34,812 bases of DNA from CAYVQZ01 sp964453435 (lineage in GTDB: Bacteria; Abyssobacteria; SURF-5): positions 1 through 34,812 of the forward strand of contig CAYVQZ010000055.1 of the NCBI GenBank assembly GCA_964453435.1. The letters are read 5' to 3'. This document shows, in pieces, positions 14,057 through 22,039 of this stretch. The number at the start of each line of letters is the position of its first letter. Positions within the stretch are counted from its first letter, which is position 1. Below the pieces are notes generated by a model. The model saw only the letters and a list, made by a program, of their open reading frames with translations, made no database searches and was not told the origin of the DNA. Made by a program: the position numbers and the translations under genes.

Positions 14057-14085
14057 TTGCAATTGTGGGCAAAAGCTGTTACTAT
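14057..14085 (+). promoter_or_regulatory. sigma70-like promoter for the six-gene flpD-metVF-GOGAT operon
   Basis: TTGCAA (14057-14062) and TACTAT (14080-14085) with a 17-bp spacer. No other promoter-like pair with such fit was noticed between the following six genes, which overlap or abut. Confidence 0.5.
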
Positions 14086-14168
14086 AAATTGGATAGATTT
14101 GTTGGTAACGCCTCTGGGCAACACCACCTGAAGCGAATCCCGTTCATGAGCGTCAAAGGACAGGATAA

Positions 14169-14579
14169 GTGTGTGAATTTTATGTTTTTGCCTGCCAGCA
14201 TCGTATACCCGAAGACTGGCGCCTTCCGTTCTCGCCCGACGAAATCGACGGACACAAGATTCGCCTGATACAGCTTCCCTGTTCCGCCAAAATCAGCACC
14301 GTCCAAATGCTTCGCCCTTTCGAGAAGGGGGTCGACGGCGTTTTGGTGATGGCGTGCAGCGAGGATAGCTGCCGCTCACTGGAGGGAAGCCGTCGCGCGC
14401 GGATGCGTGTGCGCGAAGCGAACAACGTGCTGGAGGAAGTCGGCCTGGGAACGGGGCGCGTTATGATTAAGCAAGTCAACGGGAACGCTCTTGAGCCGTA
14501 CCGTGAAATGATGGAGAAACTGGCGGCGGAAACGAAAAAGCTGGGGCCGAACCCGGTCAAAAGGAACAAAACGAAATGA
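14169..14579 (+). CDS. FlpD/MvhD-type hydrogenase iron-sulfur subunit
   Basis: A 136-residue protein of the MvhD/FlpD family, small [2Fe-2S] electron-transfer proteins that link hydrogenases, formate dehydrogenases or methylene-THF reductase to heterodisulfide-reductase-like modules. Diagnostic parts are IRLIQLPCSAKISTVQMLRPF and the GVDGVLVMACSEDSCRSLEG segment, which parallels the family's GADGVLVxGCHPGDCHYxxGN. Cysteines at 2, 9, 38, 63 and 68 are available as ligands; the His-Pro-Gly of CHPGDC is replaced by SED. The start is GTG at 14169 with AAAGGA 8 bases upstream. The stop overlaps the next start in an ATGA, so translation of metV is coupled. No HdrA or hydrogenase gene is nearby. Confidence 0.82.
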   Translation: MCEFYVFACQHRIPEDWRLPFSPDEIDGHKIRLIQLPCSAKISTVQMLRPFEKGVDGVLVMACSEDSCRSLEGSRRARMRVREANNVLEEVGLGTGRVMIKQVNGNALEPYREMMEKLAAETKKLGPNPVKRNKTK

Positions 14580-15262
14580 TTATTGCGGAGCGAAAACCAA
14601 TCGGGCAAATCATCGAGATGATTGGCGATGCCGACACCGTGCTCCTGGCCGGATGCGCAACCTGCGTTGCGGATTGCATGGCCGGAGGCGAGCGCGAAGT
14701 CGGAATTCTCGCCTCCGCTTTGCGTATCGCATTGAAACAGCAGGACAAGAATACTGAGATTCTCGAAGTTACCGTTGAGCGGCAGTGCGAGCGGGAATTC
14801 ATCGAGACCATCCGGCGGCACGTGGAGCAGGCCGATGTCGTGGTGTCGACCGCTTGCGGAATCGGCGTTCAGGCGATGGCGGAGAGGTACCGCGACAAAC
14901 CCGTCTATCCCGGCGTGAACACAACATTTCTTGGTTTGCGCGAGGAGGAGGGCCTCTGGACGGAGCGCTGCGGAGCGTGCGGCGATTGCACGCTGCATTT
15001 GACCGGCGGCATCTGTCCCGTGGCGCGCTGTTCCAAAAGCCTGCTCAATGGCCCCTGCGGAGGCTCGAAAGCGGGGAAATGTGAGATTTCGGAGGAAATC
15101 CCCTGCGGCTGGCAATTGATAATCGACCGGCTGGAAACCCTCGGCCAACTTGACCGGTTGCAGGCCAATATTCCTCCAAAAAACTGGGCTGCTTCACGTT
15201 CTGGCGGACCTCGCACGGTCACAAAAAGAGAGTGGAAAGATGAAAAGCGGAAGCAATCTTGA
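14576..15262 (+). CDS. metV: MetV: MTHFR C-terminal-type zinc/iron-sulfur protein
   Basis: A 228-residue cysteine-rich protein of the methylene-tetrahydrofolate reductase C-terminal family, the MetV partner of MetF in acetogens and many anaerobes. It has CATCVADC (Cys27, 30, 34), a conserved VVVSTACGIGVQ segment, and a C-terminal cluster region with CGACGDC (132, 135, 138), GGICPVARC (147, 152), GPCGG (161) and further Cys169 and Cys177. The NGPCGGSKAGKCE stretch is the family hallmark. It should bind [4Fe-4S] clusters and/or zinc and pass electrons to the FAD of MetF. It is coupled to flpD by an ATGA overlap and overlaps metF by 23 bases. The last 30 residues, in the overlap region, are basic and unlike the family. 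Confidence 0.88.
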   Translation: MIIAERKPIGQIIEMIGDADTVLLAGCATCVADCMAGGEREVGILASALRIALKQQDKNTEILEVTVERQCEREFIETIRRHVEQADVVVSTACGIGVQAMAERYRDKPVYPGVNTTFLGLREEEGLWTERCGACGDCTLHLTGGICPVARCSKSLLNGPCGGSKAGKCEISEEIPCGWQLIIDRLETLGQLDRLQANIPPKNWAASRSGGPRTVTKREWKDEKRKQS

Positions 15263-16175
15263 GAAAGTTCTGGAAGCGGGACATTTTGCGGTAACTGCCG
15301 AACTGGGACCACCCATGGGCTGCAATGCCGAGGCGGTTCGAAAGAAACTCGAACTGCTCCGTGGCGCCGCCGACGCCTTCAACGTAACCGATTGTCAGAC
15401 GGCCGTCGTGCGCATGAGCAGCATCGCAACATCCGTCTTGGTGGTACAGGCCGGGATGGAGCCCGTGATGCAGATGACCTGCCGCGACCGCAACCGCATC
15501 GCTATTCAAGCCGATATCCTCGGCGCCGCCGCTCACGGGATCAAGAACTGCCTGTGCATTGCCGGCGACCACCAATCGTTCGGCGCCGTGGGCAAACTGA
15601 AGGGGCATCCCGGTTCCAAAAACGTGTACGACGTCGATTCGATTCAACTCGTGGGAATCCTCAAGGGACTCCGTGACGAGGCCCGACAGCAGGGTGGCGA
15701 CCCGCTCGACGAGAGCGTGCCTCTCTTCGTCGGGGCGGCCTGGACTCCGCTCGGCGACCCGGTTCAGATTCGCACGGTCAGGCTGGCAAAAAAGATTAAC
15801 GCGGGCGCCGATTTCATCCAGACCCAGGCGGTGTATGACGTCGACGCATTTGCGGAGGCAATGAAAAAGGCGCGCGACATGGGGTTGCACGAGCGCACGG
15901 CAATCCTTGCCGGAATCATCGTTCCGAAAAGCGCGGGCATGTTGAACTATATGAACAAATCGGTTCCCGGCGTGGTGGTTCCGCAGAAGCTGATCGACCG
16001 TCTGAAGGCGGCGTCCGACCCGAAAGCCGAGGGCATCGCTATTGCAGTCGACCTTATTCGGCAGATGCGCGAAATCGAAGGTGTCCGCGGCGTCCATGTG
16101 CAAGCGATCGAGTGGGAGGCGGCAGTGAAAGACGTAGTCGGTGGCGCAGGACTGCTGCCCCGCCCAACTGCATGA
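15240..16175 (+). CDS. metF: methylene-tetrahydrofolate reductase
   Basis: A 311-residue TIM-barrel flavoprotein that interconverts methylene-THF and methyl-THF. Family features: VTAELGPPMGCNAEAVRKKL at the N-terminus (the Glu is the catalytic acid position), AFNVTDCQTAVVRMS, GMEPVMQMTCRDRNR, GIKNCLCIAGDH for the THF/FAD region, GADFIQTQAVYDVDAF, and LAGIIVPKSAGMLNYMNKSV near the end. The start ATG at 15240 lies inside the end of metV, and GGAAAG abuts it. The partner metV just upstream implies the ferredoxin- or FlpD-linked form rather than the simple NADH enzyme. Its stop overlaps an ATG (ATGA at 16172) that may couple it to the next gene. Confidence 0.92.
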   Translation: MKSGSNLEKVLEAGHFAVTAELGPPMGCNAEAVRKKLELLRGAADAFNVTDCQTAVVRMSSIATSVLVVQAGMEPVMQMTCRDRNRIAIQADILGAAAHGIKNCLCIAGDHQSFGAVGKLKGHPGSKNVYDVDSIQLVGILKGLRDEARQQGGDPLDESVPLFVGAAWTPLGDPVQIRTVRLAKKINAGADFIQTQAVYDVDAFAEAMKKARDMGLHERTAILAGIIVPKSAGMLNYMNKSVPGVVVPQKLIDRLKAASDPKAEGIAIAVDLIRQMREIEGVRGVHVQAIEWEAAVKDVVGGAGLLPRPTA

Positions 16176-16189
16176 GACGGAAAAGACGA

Positions 16190-17590
16190 ATGCCGAAGAA
16201 GTACCACATAACTCCGCAGCTTGCGCCTCCCCGGTTTCTGCCGGTGCCCAGGTATTCAATGATCGAAAAGGAGGGCTGTCTCGGTTGCCTCGAGTGCGCG
16301 AAACGAGAATGCGTGTATGAAGCCTACAAGCATCGCCGTTTCGACCCGGAGCAGATGGTCGATTCGCTCGACTATCTCTGCAAGAACTGCCTTCGCTGCA
16401 TCCAGGGATGCAAGAACCAGCTCATCACGAAAATGAAAAATCCCGATTTCGAGGCGCTCGGCGACGAGCATTGGAAGCCCGAGCAAATCGCCAGCCTGTG
16501 GGAACAGGCCACGACGGGAAAAATTCCGGTCTCGGGCGCGGGTTACAGGGGGCCGTTTTCCGGATCGGGATTCGACAGTATGTGGACCGACATGTCCGAG
16601 ATCGTGCGTCCGACCCGCGATGGTATCCATGGCCGCGAATACATACGGACCTCGGTCGATATCGGGCGCAAATTGTCCCGGCTCGAATTCGACCGCAAGG
16701 GAGAACTCGTTTCCGAATTGCCGGCGACCGTCGAAATCCCCGTCCCGTTCATCTTTGACGACCTTCCGTTCGGCGTCATGAATGAGAACGTGCGAATGGG
16801 TTTTGTGCGCGCCGCCGAGATGGTGGAAACCCTTGTGGTTGTTCCGGAAAAGGAAATCGATTGGAAACTCATGGGACACATAGAGAGCATCGTGCCGCTC
16901 CTCTCCTCGCTTGACCTGTCGGCCGAACGCGTCAAAGAAATCGTCATTCGCTCGAATATGGTTGAATTGGAGGATGGGCCCGATGTGATAGAGCGAATGA
17001 ATGCCGTGAAGAACCTGCATCCGGCGACGGTCACGTCGATACGGCTCCCGACGAACAACCGCGCCGCTCAGAGGGTCGAACAACTCGCCCGCGCCGGCGC
17101 CGAGTCCGTCCATCTTGTGGCCGACTGGCAGGGAAACGAGCCGAACGGGCCGCAGCCGAGGTTCCTGAAAGATGTGCTTCGCGAGATTCATCTGAATCTG
17201 ATCGAAAACGCCCTGCGCGACGAAGTGACGCTCATCGCGAGCGGCGGCGTCGCCATGGCGGAACACGTCGCCAAATCGATAATCTGCGGTGCCGACCTCG
17301 TGGGCGTTGACCTGGCGCTCGAGGTGGCGGTCGAGTGTCGGGTCTGCAAGCGATGCATACGAGGATTGAGCTGTCCGGTCTCGATTGAAAGCGTTGACCC
17401 GGAGTGGGCGGCCCTGCGCATCAAGAACCTGATGTGCTCATGGCATTCCCAATTGATCGAGGTTCTCGGCGCAATGGGAATTCGAGAGGTGAGACGCCTC
17501 AGGGGTGAGGTGGGCCGCGCCATGTTTTACGAGGATTTGGAGAGGGAGGCCTTCGGCGATGTCAAAGTCGCCTCGCACATTGACGGTTAA
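16190..17590 (+). CDS. ferredoxin + degenerate glutamate-synthase FMN-domain protein
   Basis: A 466-residue protein. The N-terminus holds two classical [4Fe-4S] motifs: Cys30-x2-33-x2-36-x4-41 and Cys64-x2-67-x2-70-x3-74. The rest is colinear with the FMN domain of glutamate synthase and with the next gene: PFGVMNENVRMG stands for MSFGSVSENVMLG, LIASGGVAMAEHVAKSIICG for the late phosphate-binding strand, and Cys383/386/389/395 for the iron-sulfur loop. But the catalytic signatures are lost: no TGEGG, no GAKPGxGG, and the GGTGA loop reads ADWQGNEPNGPQ. It is therefore probably a non-catalytic electron-transfer or structural partner. The start is ATG 16190 (GGAAAAG upstream); ATG 16172, overlapping the metF stop, is possible. 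It overlaps the next gene by 32 bases. Confidence 0.8.
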   Translation: MPKKYHITPQLAPPRFLPVPRYSMIEKEGCLGCLECAKRECVYEAYKHRRFDPEQMVDSLDYLCKNCLRCIQGCKNQLITKMKNPDFEALGDEHWKPEQIASLWEQATTGKIPVSGAGYRGPFSGSGFDSMWTDMSEIVRPTRDGIHGREYIRTSVDIGRKLSRLEFDRKGELVSELPATVEIPVPFIFDDLPFGVMNENVRMGFVRAAEMVETLVVVPEKEIDWKLMGHIESIVPLLSSLDLSAERVKEIVIRSNMVELEDGPDVIERMNAVKNLHPATVTSIRLPTNNRAAQRVEQLARAGAESVHLVADWQGNEPNGPQPRFLKDVLREIHLNLIENALRDEVTLIASGGVAMAEHVAKSIICGADLVGVDLALEVAVECRVCKRCIRGLSCPVSIESVDPEWAALRIKNLMCSWHSQLIEVLGAMGIREVRRLRGEVGRAMFYEDLEREAFGDVKVASHIDG

Positions 17591-19064
17591 AGACGCATAC
17601 GAACACCTGACCGGCCGCGAGCCGGTCCGAACGCGTTCGCGCTTTCGCAACGAGGTGTCGAAATACAAGGTGGTCCGAAGCCAGGCATGCACTGCGTGCG
17701 GCAAGTGCGCCGAGTTATGCCCGTTCGGCGTGCATGTGCTGAGCGGAAGCCGGATGCTGCGGCCGAGAGAGTGGCTCTGCATCGGAACCGCCTGCAAGAA
17801 CAACGACTTTTACTGTATCGACCAGTGCCCCGAGAACGCGCTTTCGATGGGTGTCAACCCGTTGTTCGAGACGCTCGGAGACGCCCGCTGGCCGGCCGAT
17901 ATGCTGCTCGCGACATGGGTGATGGCCGAGACCGGTGACGTTCCGAAAGGCGGGCTCGAATATCAGTTTGGCCGCTCGGGCGGAGGATTCGACAGGCTGG
18001 CGTTCGACTTCCCCGACTCGCCCGAACCCATCGATGAAAAAGAAATAGACCTCAGCATCGAACTGAACCGGCGCGATGATAGGGGGCGTCCGGTCCGCAT
18101 CGATATCCCCGTGTATGGCGGGGGAATGTCCTTCGGTTCCGTAAGCGAGAACGTGATGCTCGGCCGCGCCATCGCCGCGCGAAATTGGAATACGTTCACT
18201 TGCACGGGCGAGGGCGGCTATCCCGATTCGCTCGCGCCCTATGCCTGGCACATCATCACCCAGGTGGCCACCGGCTTGTTCGGTGTCCGTGAGGAAACCA
18301 TTCAGCGCGCGCGGATTGTCGAGTTCAAGTACGCGCAAGGCGCCAAGCCGGGATTGGGCGGACACCTCCTCGGCGACAAGGTCACCCCTGCGGTCGCGGA
18401 CATGCGGGAGGCCGTCGCCGGAAGCGCGCTTTTTTCGCCGTTCCCGTTCCATTCGGTGTATTCGGTGGAAGACCACAAAAAACACGTGGATTGGATAAAA
18501 GCCGTCAATCCGAAAGCGCTCGTGTCGGTGAAGGTGTCGACGCCGACCGACGTCGATATGGTGGCCGTCGGAAGTTACTACGCCGATGCCCACATCGTGC
18601 ACATCGACGGGAGCTACGGCGGGACGGGCGCGGCGCCTGACATCGCAAAGAAGAACATCGCCATGCCCGTCGAGTACGCTATCCCGAAGGTGCACAAGTT
18701 TCTTCTCGAAGAAGGGGTGAGGGACCGTATTGCGCTTATCGCCTCGGGCGGCATCCGCGGTCCGTGGGACGTGGCGAAAGCCATCGCGCTCGGGGCGGAC
18801 GGCGTTGTTACCGGAACGTCGGAAATGGTCGCCCTCGAATGCGTTCGTTGTTCCAACTGCGAGAGCGGACGCGGCTGCGCGCGCGGTATCGCAACAACCG
18901 ACCCGGGGCTCGCGCCTCTCATTTCGGTTGACTACGCGGCGCGTCGTTTGGTCAATCTCTATGGCGCATGGGACAAAGAGTTGAGGCGCATCCTGAAGCG
19001 TCTCGGCATGCCGAGTGTCAGAGAATTGGTGGGCCGCACCGACTGCCTCGTCCGGCTGCCCTGA
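17559..19064 (+). CDS. ferredoxin + glutamate-synthase FMN-domain protein (catalytic)
   Basis: A 501-residue protein. Its N-terminal ferredoxin region has CTACGKCAELCP (Cys44, 47, 50, 54) and a second set Cys74, 79, 86, 90 (ending CIDQCPENAL). The glutamate-synthase FMN/2-oxoglutarate domain follows with intact motifs: GGGMSFGSVSENV (187-199), TGEGG (216-220), GAKPGLGGHLLG (261-272), DGSYGGTGAAP (350-360), ALIASGGIRGPWDVAKAIALG, and the iron-sulfur loop Cys428/431/434/440 before ARGIATTDP. It should add an amino group to a 2-oxo acid using ammonia from the glutaminase encoded by the next gene and electrons from its clusters. Start ATG 17559 has GGGAGG about 10 bases upstream. No GltD-type NADPH subunit is present, so ferredoxin or the FlpD/MetV system may be the donor. 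Confidence 0.88.
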   Translation: MSKSPRTLTVKDAYEHLTGREPVRTRSRFRNEVSKYKVVRSQACTACGKCAELCPFGVHVLSGSRMLRPREWLCIGTACKNNDFYCIDQCPENALSMGVNPLFETLGDARWPADMLLATWVMAETGDVPKGGLEYQFGRSGGGFDRLAFDFPDSPEPIDEKEIDLSIELNRRDDRGRPVRIDIPVYGGGMSFGSVSENVMLGRAIAARNWNTFTCTGEGGYPDSLAPYAWHIITQVATGLFGVREETIQRARIVEFKYAQGAKPGLGGHLLGDKVTPAVADMREAVAGSALFSPFPFHSVYSVEDHKKHVDWIKAVNPKALVSVKVSTPTDVDMVAVGSYYADAHIVHIDGSYGGTGAAPDIAKKNIAMPVEYAIPKVHKFLLEEGVRDRIALIASGGIRGPWDVAKAIALGADGVVTGTSEMVALECVRCSNCESGRGCARGIATTDPGLAPLISVDYAARRLVNLYGAWDKELRRILKRLGMPSVRELVGRTDCLVRLP

Positions 19065-19076
19065 CAGATACGATTT

Positions 19077-21686
19077 ATGAATACGAGATCGAACAGAATT
19101 ATCGAGTCGCGGGCAGACCTCGTCCGCGGTCTCGCCCTCCCATCGCGAAAAGAATCAGAGGAGGGCGGATGCGGCGTTGTCGGTTTTGCCTGCAGCGTGC
19201 CGGTCGGAGGCCGCCACATTTACGAGCCTTCCTGCCAGATGCATAACCGCGGCAACGGAAAGGGGGGCGGCATCGCGGCGGTAGGCTTCGTGCCGGCGCA
19301 GCTTGGCGTCAGCCGCGAGGTCCTCGATTCGCACTATGTCCTGCAGGTCGGATTGCTCGACCCCGCGGTTCGCAAATCGGTCGAGGACGAATTCATCCGG
19401 CCGCATTTCGATATCGCAAAAATGGGAATGATACCGACCGTCGACGACTATCGCGATATCGAGGGGCTGGAGGCGCGTCCGCCCGACGTGTTGCGCGCTT
19501 TTGTCAGGGTGAAACCCGACGTGCTGGACCGGTTCATTCGCGACAAGAACCTTCACGCGGTCGACCGGAATGATGTCGAGGACGAATTCATATTCCGGAA
19601 CAGCTTCAAGCTGAACCAGAAACACTATGCGTCGCTCGGGGAGAAGAAGGCGTTCGTGCTCTCGCATGGCCGCAACATGATGATCCTGAAAATCGTCGGC
19701 TATGCGGAGAAGCTCGCGCAGTATTACATGCTCGAAGATTTCAAGGCGCACTGTTGGATCGCTCACCAGCGCTATCCCACAAAAGGTCGCGTATGGCATC
19801 CCGGCGGCGCGCATCCGTTCAGCGGAATGCATGAGGCGCTCGTGCATAACGGCGACTTCGCCAATTACTATTCCGTTTGCGAATATCTGAAAATGCGAAA
19901 CTCGTATCCGTTGTTCCTGACGGATACCGAAGTTTCCGTCCTCCTGTTCGACCTGTGGAAGCGCGGCTACAAGTATCCGCTCGAATATGTCATCGAGGGA
20001 ATGGCCCCCACAACAGAGCTGGATTTCGACCGTCTCCCGGCGGAGCGGCAACGGATTTACCGGCAGATTCAGGTGTCTCACATGCACGGCTCGCCCGACG
20101 GGCCCTGGTTTTTCATAATCGCGCGAAACGATGTCGAAAACGGGGAGTTCCAATTGATCGGCATCACAGACACCTCGATGCTGCGACCGCAAGTGTTCGC
20201 GCTCTCAAAGGGCGAGGTCGAGATCGGTCTGTGTTGCTCCGAGAAACAGGCAATCGACGCGACACTCCACTCGCTCGCAAACGAAGACTCTCGCTTCCAC
20301 CCGATCGCCGACAAGTACTGGAACGCTCGGGGCGGCAGCCATACCGACGGCGGAGCCTTTATCTTCACATTATCCGACACGGGCGAGGGCAGGAAACTGA
20401 CCTGCATCGATAAGTTCGGCGCCGAGGTAGTCCTCTCGCCGAAAAAGAAACACCGTGACCGCGGAATTGAAATAACCACGCCGAGAAACAAGCGGAAGAT
20501 GACCGAGATATCCCTTGATTTCCTGGAAAAACAGGACGCCGAGGGGTTGTTTGCGTGGTTAAGCGACGGACTGGTCAGATGGAAGTACAATACCTTCGGT
20601 TGGAGCCTCCGGGAAATCGCGCGGTCTGCATCGGGAAATGACGGCTATCGCGCCACCGCCATCAAGGCGATGACCCTGTTGAATGATTTGCGGTATGACA
20701 CGCGCCGAAAAAAGCGCAGTTCCATTCTGGAACTCGTGCGCCAGGCGCTTCACACAATCTTCCGCGAATGTCCGTCAATCGAAGCTGGCGGCGATTCGCG
20801 GTACCGGCTCATTAACTGGCAGACGCGCCATCGGTTGCGACCACCGGATGATACCGGCGACACGCTGGTCCTCGATGCCGCCGGTTTTTCCCCCGAGGGA
20901 CCCGACTGTCACTCCTGTCTTCTGGTTGAAGCTTTTCATGCAGGATGGAGAAAATGTATCGCGTTCGGCTTCAAGGGAGAGCGTTTTTCCGGCTGCGGCT
21001 TCGGCCCGCAGACGCACGGCGTCGTGCTGGACCTCTATGACAGCACCGGAGACTATGTCGCGTCGGGTATCGACGGAATGGAAATATATATCCACGGAAA
21101 CGGACAGGACCAGTTGGCTCAGATTATCAAGGACGGCAAACTTGTCGTGTATGGAGACGTTGGCCAAACATTCATGTACGGCGCAAAGGGTGGCTCCGTC
21201 TATGTCATGGGCAACGCAGCGGGACGTCCCTTGATCAATGCCGTCGGTCGCCCGCGTGTCGTCATCAACGGCACATGCCTCGATTACCTTGCCGAGTCCT
21301 TCATGGCGGGAGACGCCCTGCATGGCGGCGGCTTCGTTGTCCTGAACGGAATCGAGTTTGACGAAGACGGTGAAATACGAGACCTGTATCTGCCATATCC
21401 CGGCTCCAACCTGTTCTCTCTCGCCTCCGGCGGCGCCATTTACGTGAGAGACCCGCACAACCGCGTGGTCGACGAGCAATTGAACGGTGGCGAGCTGGTC
21501 CGAATGAGCAAAGAAGACTGGGAACTCATCCTCCCATACCTGGAAGAGAACGAGCGCCTGTTCGGTATTTCCATTCAACACCATCTGCTCACCGTGAACG
21601 GAGAGCAGAGACCCCCTCAAGACGTCTATCGAAAAGTCCGGCCCGTTAAACTCGCTGTTCTCACAAAGGTCGATGACCCGGATTAG
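19077..21686 (+). CDS. class II glutaminase (GATase II) + GXGXG-domain protein of split glutamate synthase
   Basis: An 869-residue fusion. The N-terminal part is an Ntn-type glutamine amidotransferase: the nucleophile is Cys32 in GGCGVVGFAC, followed by CQMHNRGNGKGGGIA, HQRYPTKGRVWHPGGAHPF (Arg232) and VHNGDFANYY (Asn258-Gly259). The Cys is preceded by 31 residues, so it must be exposed by processing of a propeptide, as in GltB. The C-terminal part (about 640-755) is the GXGXG beta-helix of glutamate synthase: FGPQTHGVVLDLYDSTGDY, GDVGQTFMYGAKGGSVYVMG and MAGDALHGGGFVVLNG. The FMN domain that separates these in GltB is instead in the preceding gene, 12 bases upstream. It releases ammonia from glutamine and channels it to the FMN protein. 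An N-methylglutamate-synthase-like role is an alternative. Confidence 0.88.
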   Translation: MNTRSNRIIESRADLVRGLALPSRKESEEGGCGVVGFACSVPVGGRHIYEPSCQMHNRGNGKGGGIAAVGFVPAQLGVSREVLDSHYVLQVGLLDPAVRKSVEDEFIRPHFDIAKMGMIPTVDDYRDIEGLEARPPDVLRAFVRVKPDVLDRFIRDKNLHAVDRNDVEDEFIFRNSFKLNQKHYASLGEKKAFVLSHGRNMMILKIVGYAEKLAQYYMLEDFKAHCWIAHQRYPTKGRVWHPGGAHPFSGMHEALVHNGDFANYYSVCEYLKMRNSYPLFLTDTEVSVLLFDLWKRGYKYPLEYVIEGMAPTTELDFDRLPAERQRIYRQIQVSHMHGSPDGPWFFIIARNDVENGEFQLIGITDTSMLRPQVFALSKGEVEIGLCCSEKQAIDATLHSLANEDSRFHPIADKYWNARGGSHTDGGAFIFTLSDTGEGRKLTCIDKFGAEVVLSPKKKHRDRGIEITTPRNKRKMTEISLDFLEKQDAEGLFAWLSDGLVRWKYNTFGWSLREIARSASGNDGYRATAIKAMTLLNDLRYDTRRKKRSSILELVRQALHTIFRECPSIEAGGDSRYRLINWQTRHRLRPPDDTGDTLVLDAAGFSPEGPDCHSCLLVEAFHAGWRKCIAFGFKGERFSGCGFGPQTHGVVLDLYDSTGDYVASGIDGMEIYIHGNGQDQLAQIIKDGKLVVYGDVGQTFMYGAKGGSVYVMGNAAGRPLINAVGRPRVVINGTCLDYLAESFMAGDALHGGGFVVLNGIEFDEDGEIRDLYLPYPGSNLFSLASGGAIYVRDPHNRVVDEQLNGGELVRMSKEDWELILPYLEENERLFGISIQHHLLTVNGEQRPPQDVYRKVRPVKLAVLTKVDDPD

Positions 21687-21988
21687 ACTGGAAACCGACT
21701 TCGCACTGCTTTCTGTGAAGGCAATGAAATTTCTATCGTGACTTTCTTGCCGCCTCTTTGATAATCTCAAGGGCGACAATATGCCGCACAGCGGAGGCGA
21801 CTCTCCCCCGGATTTACGGACACGAAATGTCGTCGAATCGAACCTTTGGTTGCGCTTACGCCAGCCTGTGCTGCCCCGGACTATTTGACACCGAGAGAAG
21901 GGCTGGATATTTGTTCCCGGATTTGCTCAGGAAACCGAATCAGCACAAAATCCCCATCGAAAAGAGGAGCTCACAGGTTTCTTCCGCT
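21687..21988. other. intergenic gap without a supportable gene
   Basis: The 353-base gap from 21687 to 22039 between the glutaminase gene and pilU has only weak short frames. An imperfect hairpin (GGCAA...TTGCC, 21720-21751) lies early in it but lacks a U-tract. The right end carries the promoter listed next. Confidence 0.4.
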
Positions 21989-22017
21989 TGATTTTTCGAC
22001 TGATTTAAGTTATGATT
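21989..22017 (+). promoter_or_regulatory. sigma70-like promoter before pilU
   Basis: TTGATT (21989-21994) and TATGAT (22012-22017) with a 17-bp spacer. Transcription would begin near 22024, which falls on the AAGGAG ribosome site (22022-22027), so the leader would be unusually short. Confidence 0.45.
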
Positions 22018-22039
22018 AAATAAGGAGTTATCGCAACGA

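Noticed and set aside
21758..21991. 77-codon plus frame between the glutaminase gene and pilU
   Set aside because: TTG start without SD, no hydrophobic or family pattern, and it overlaps the pilU promoter.
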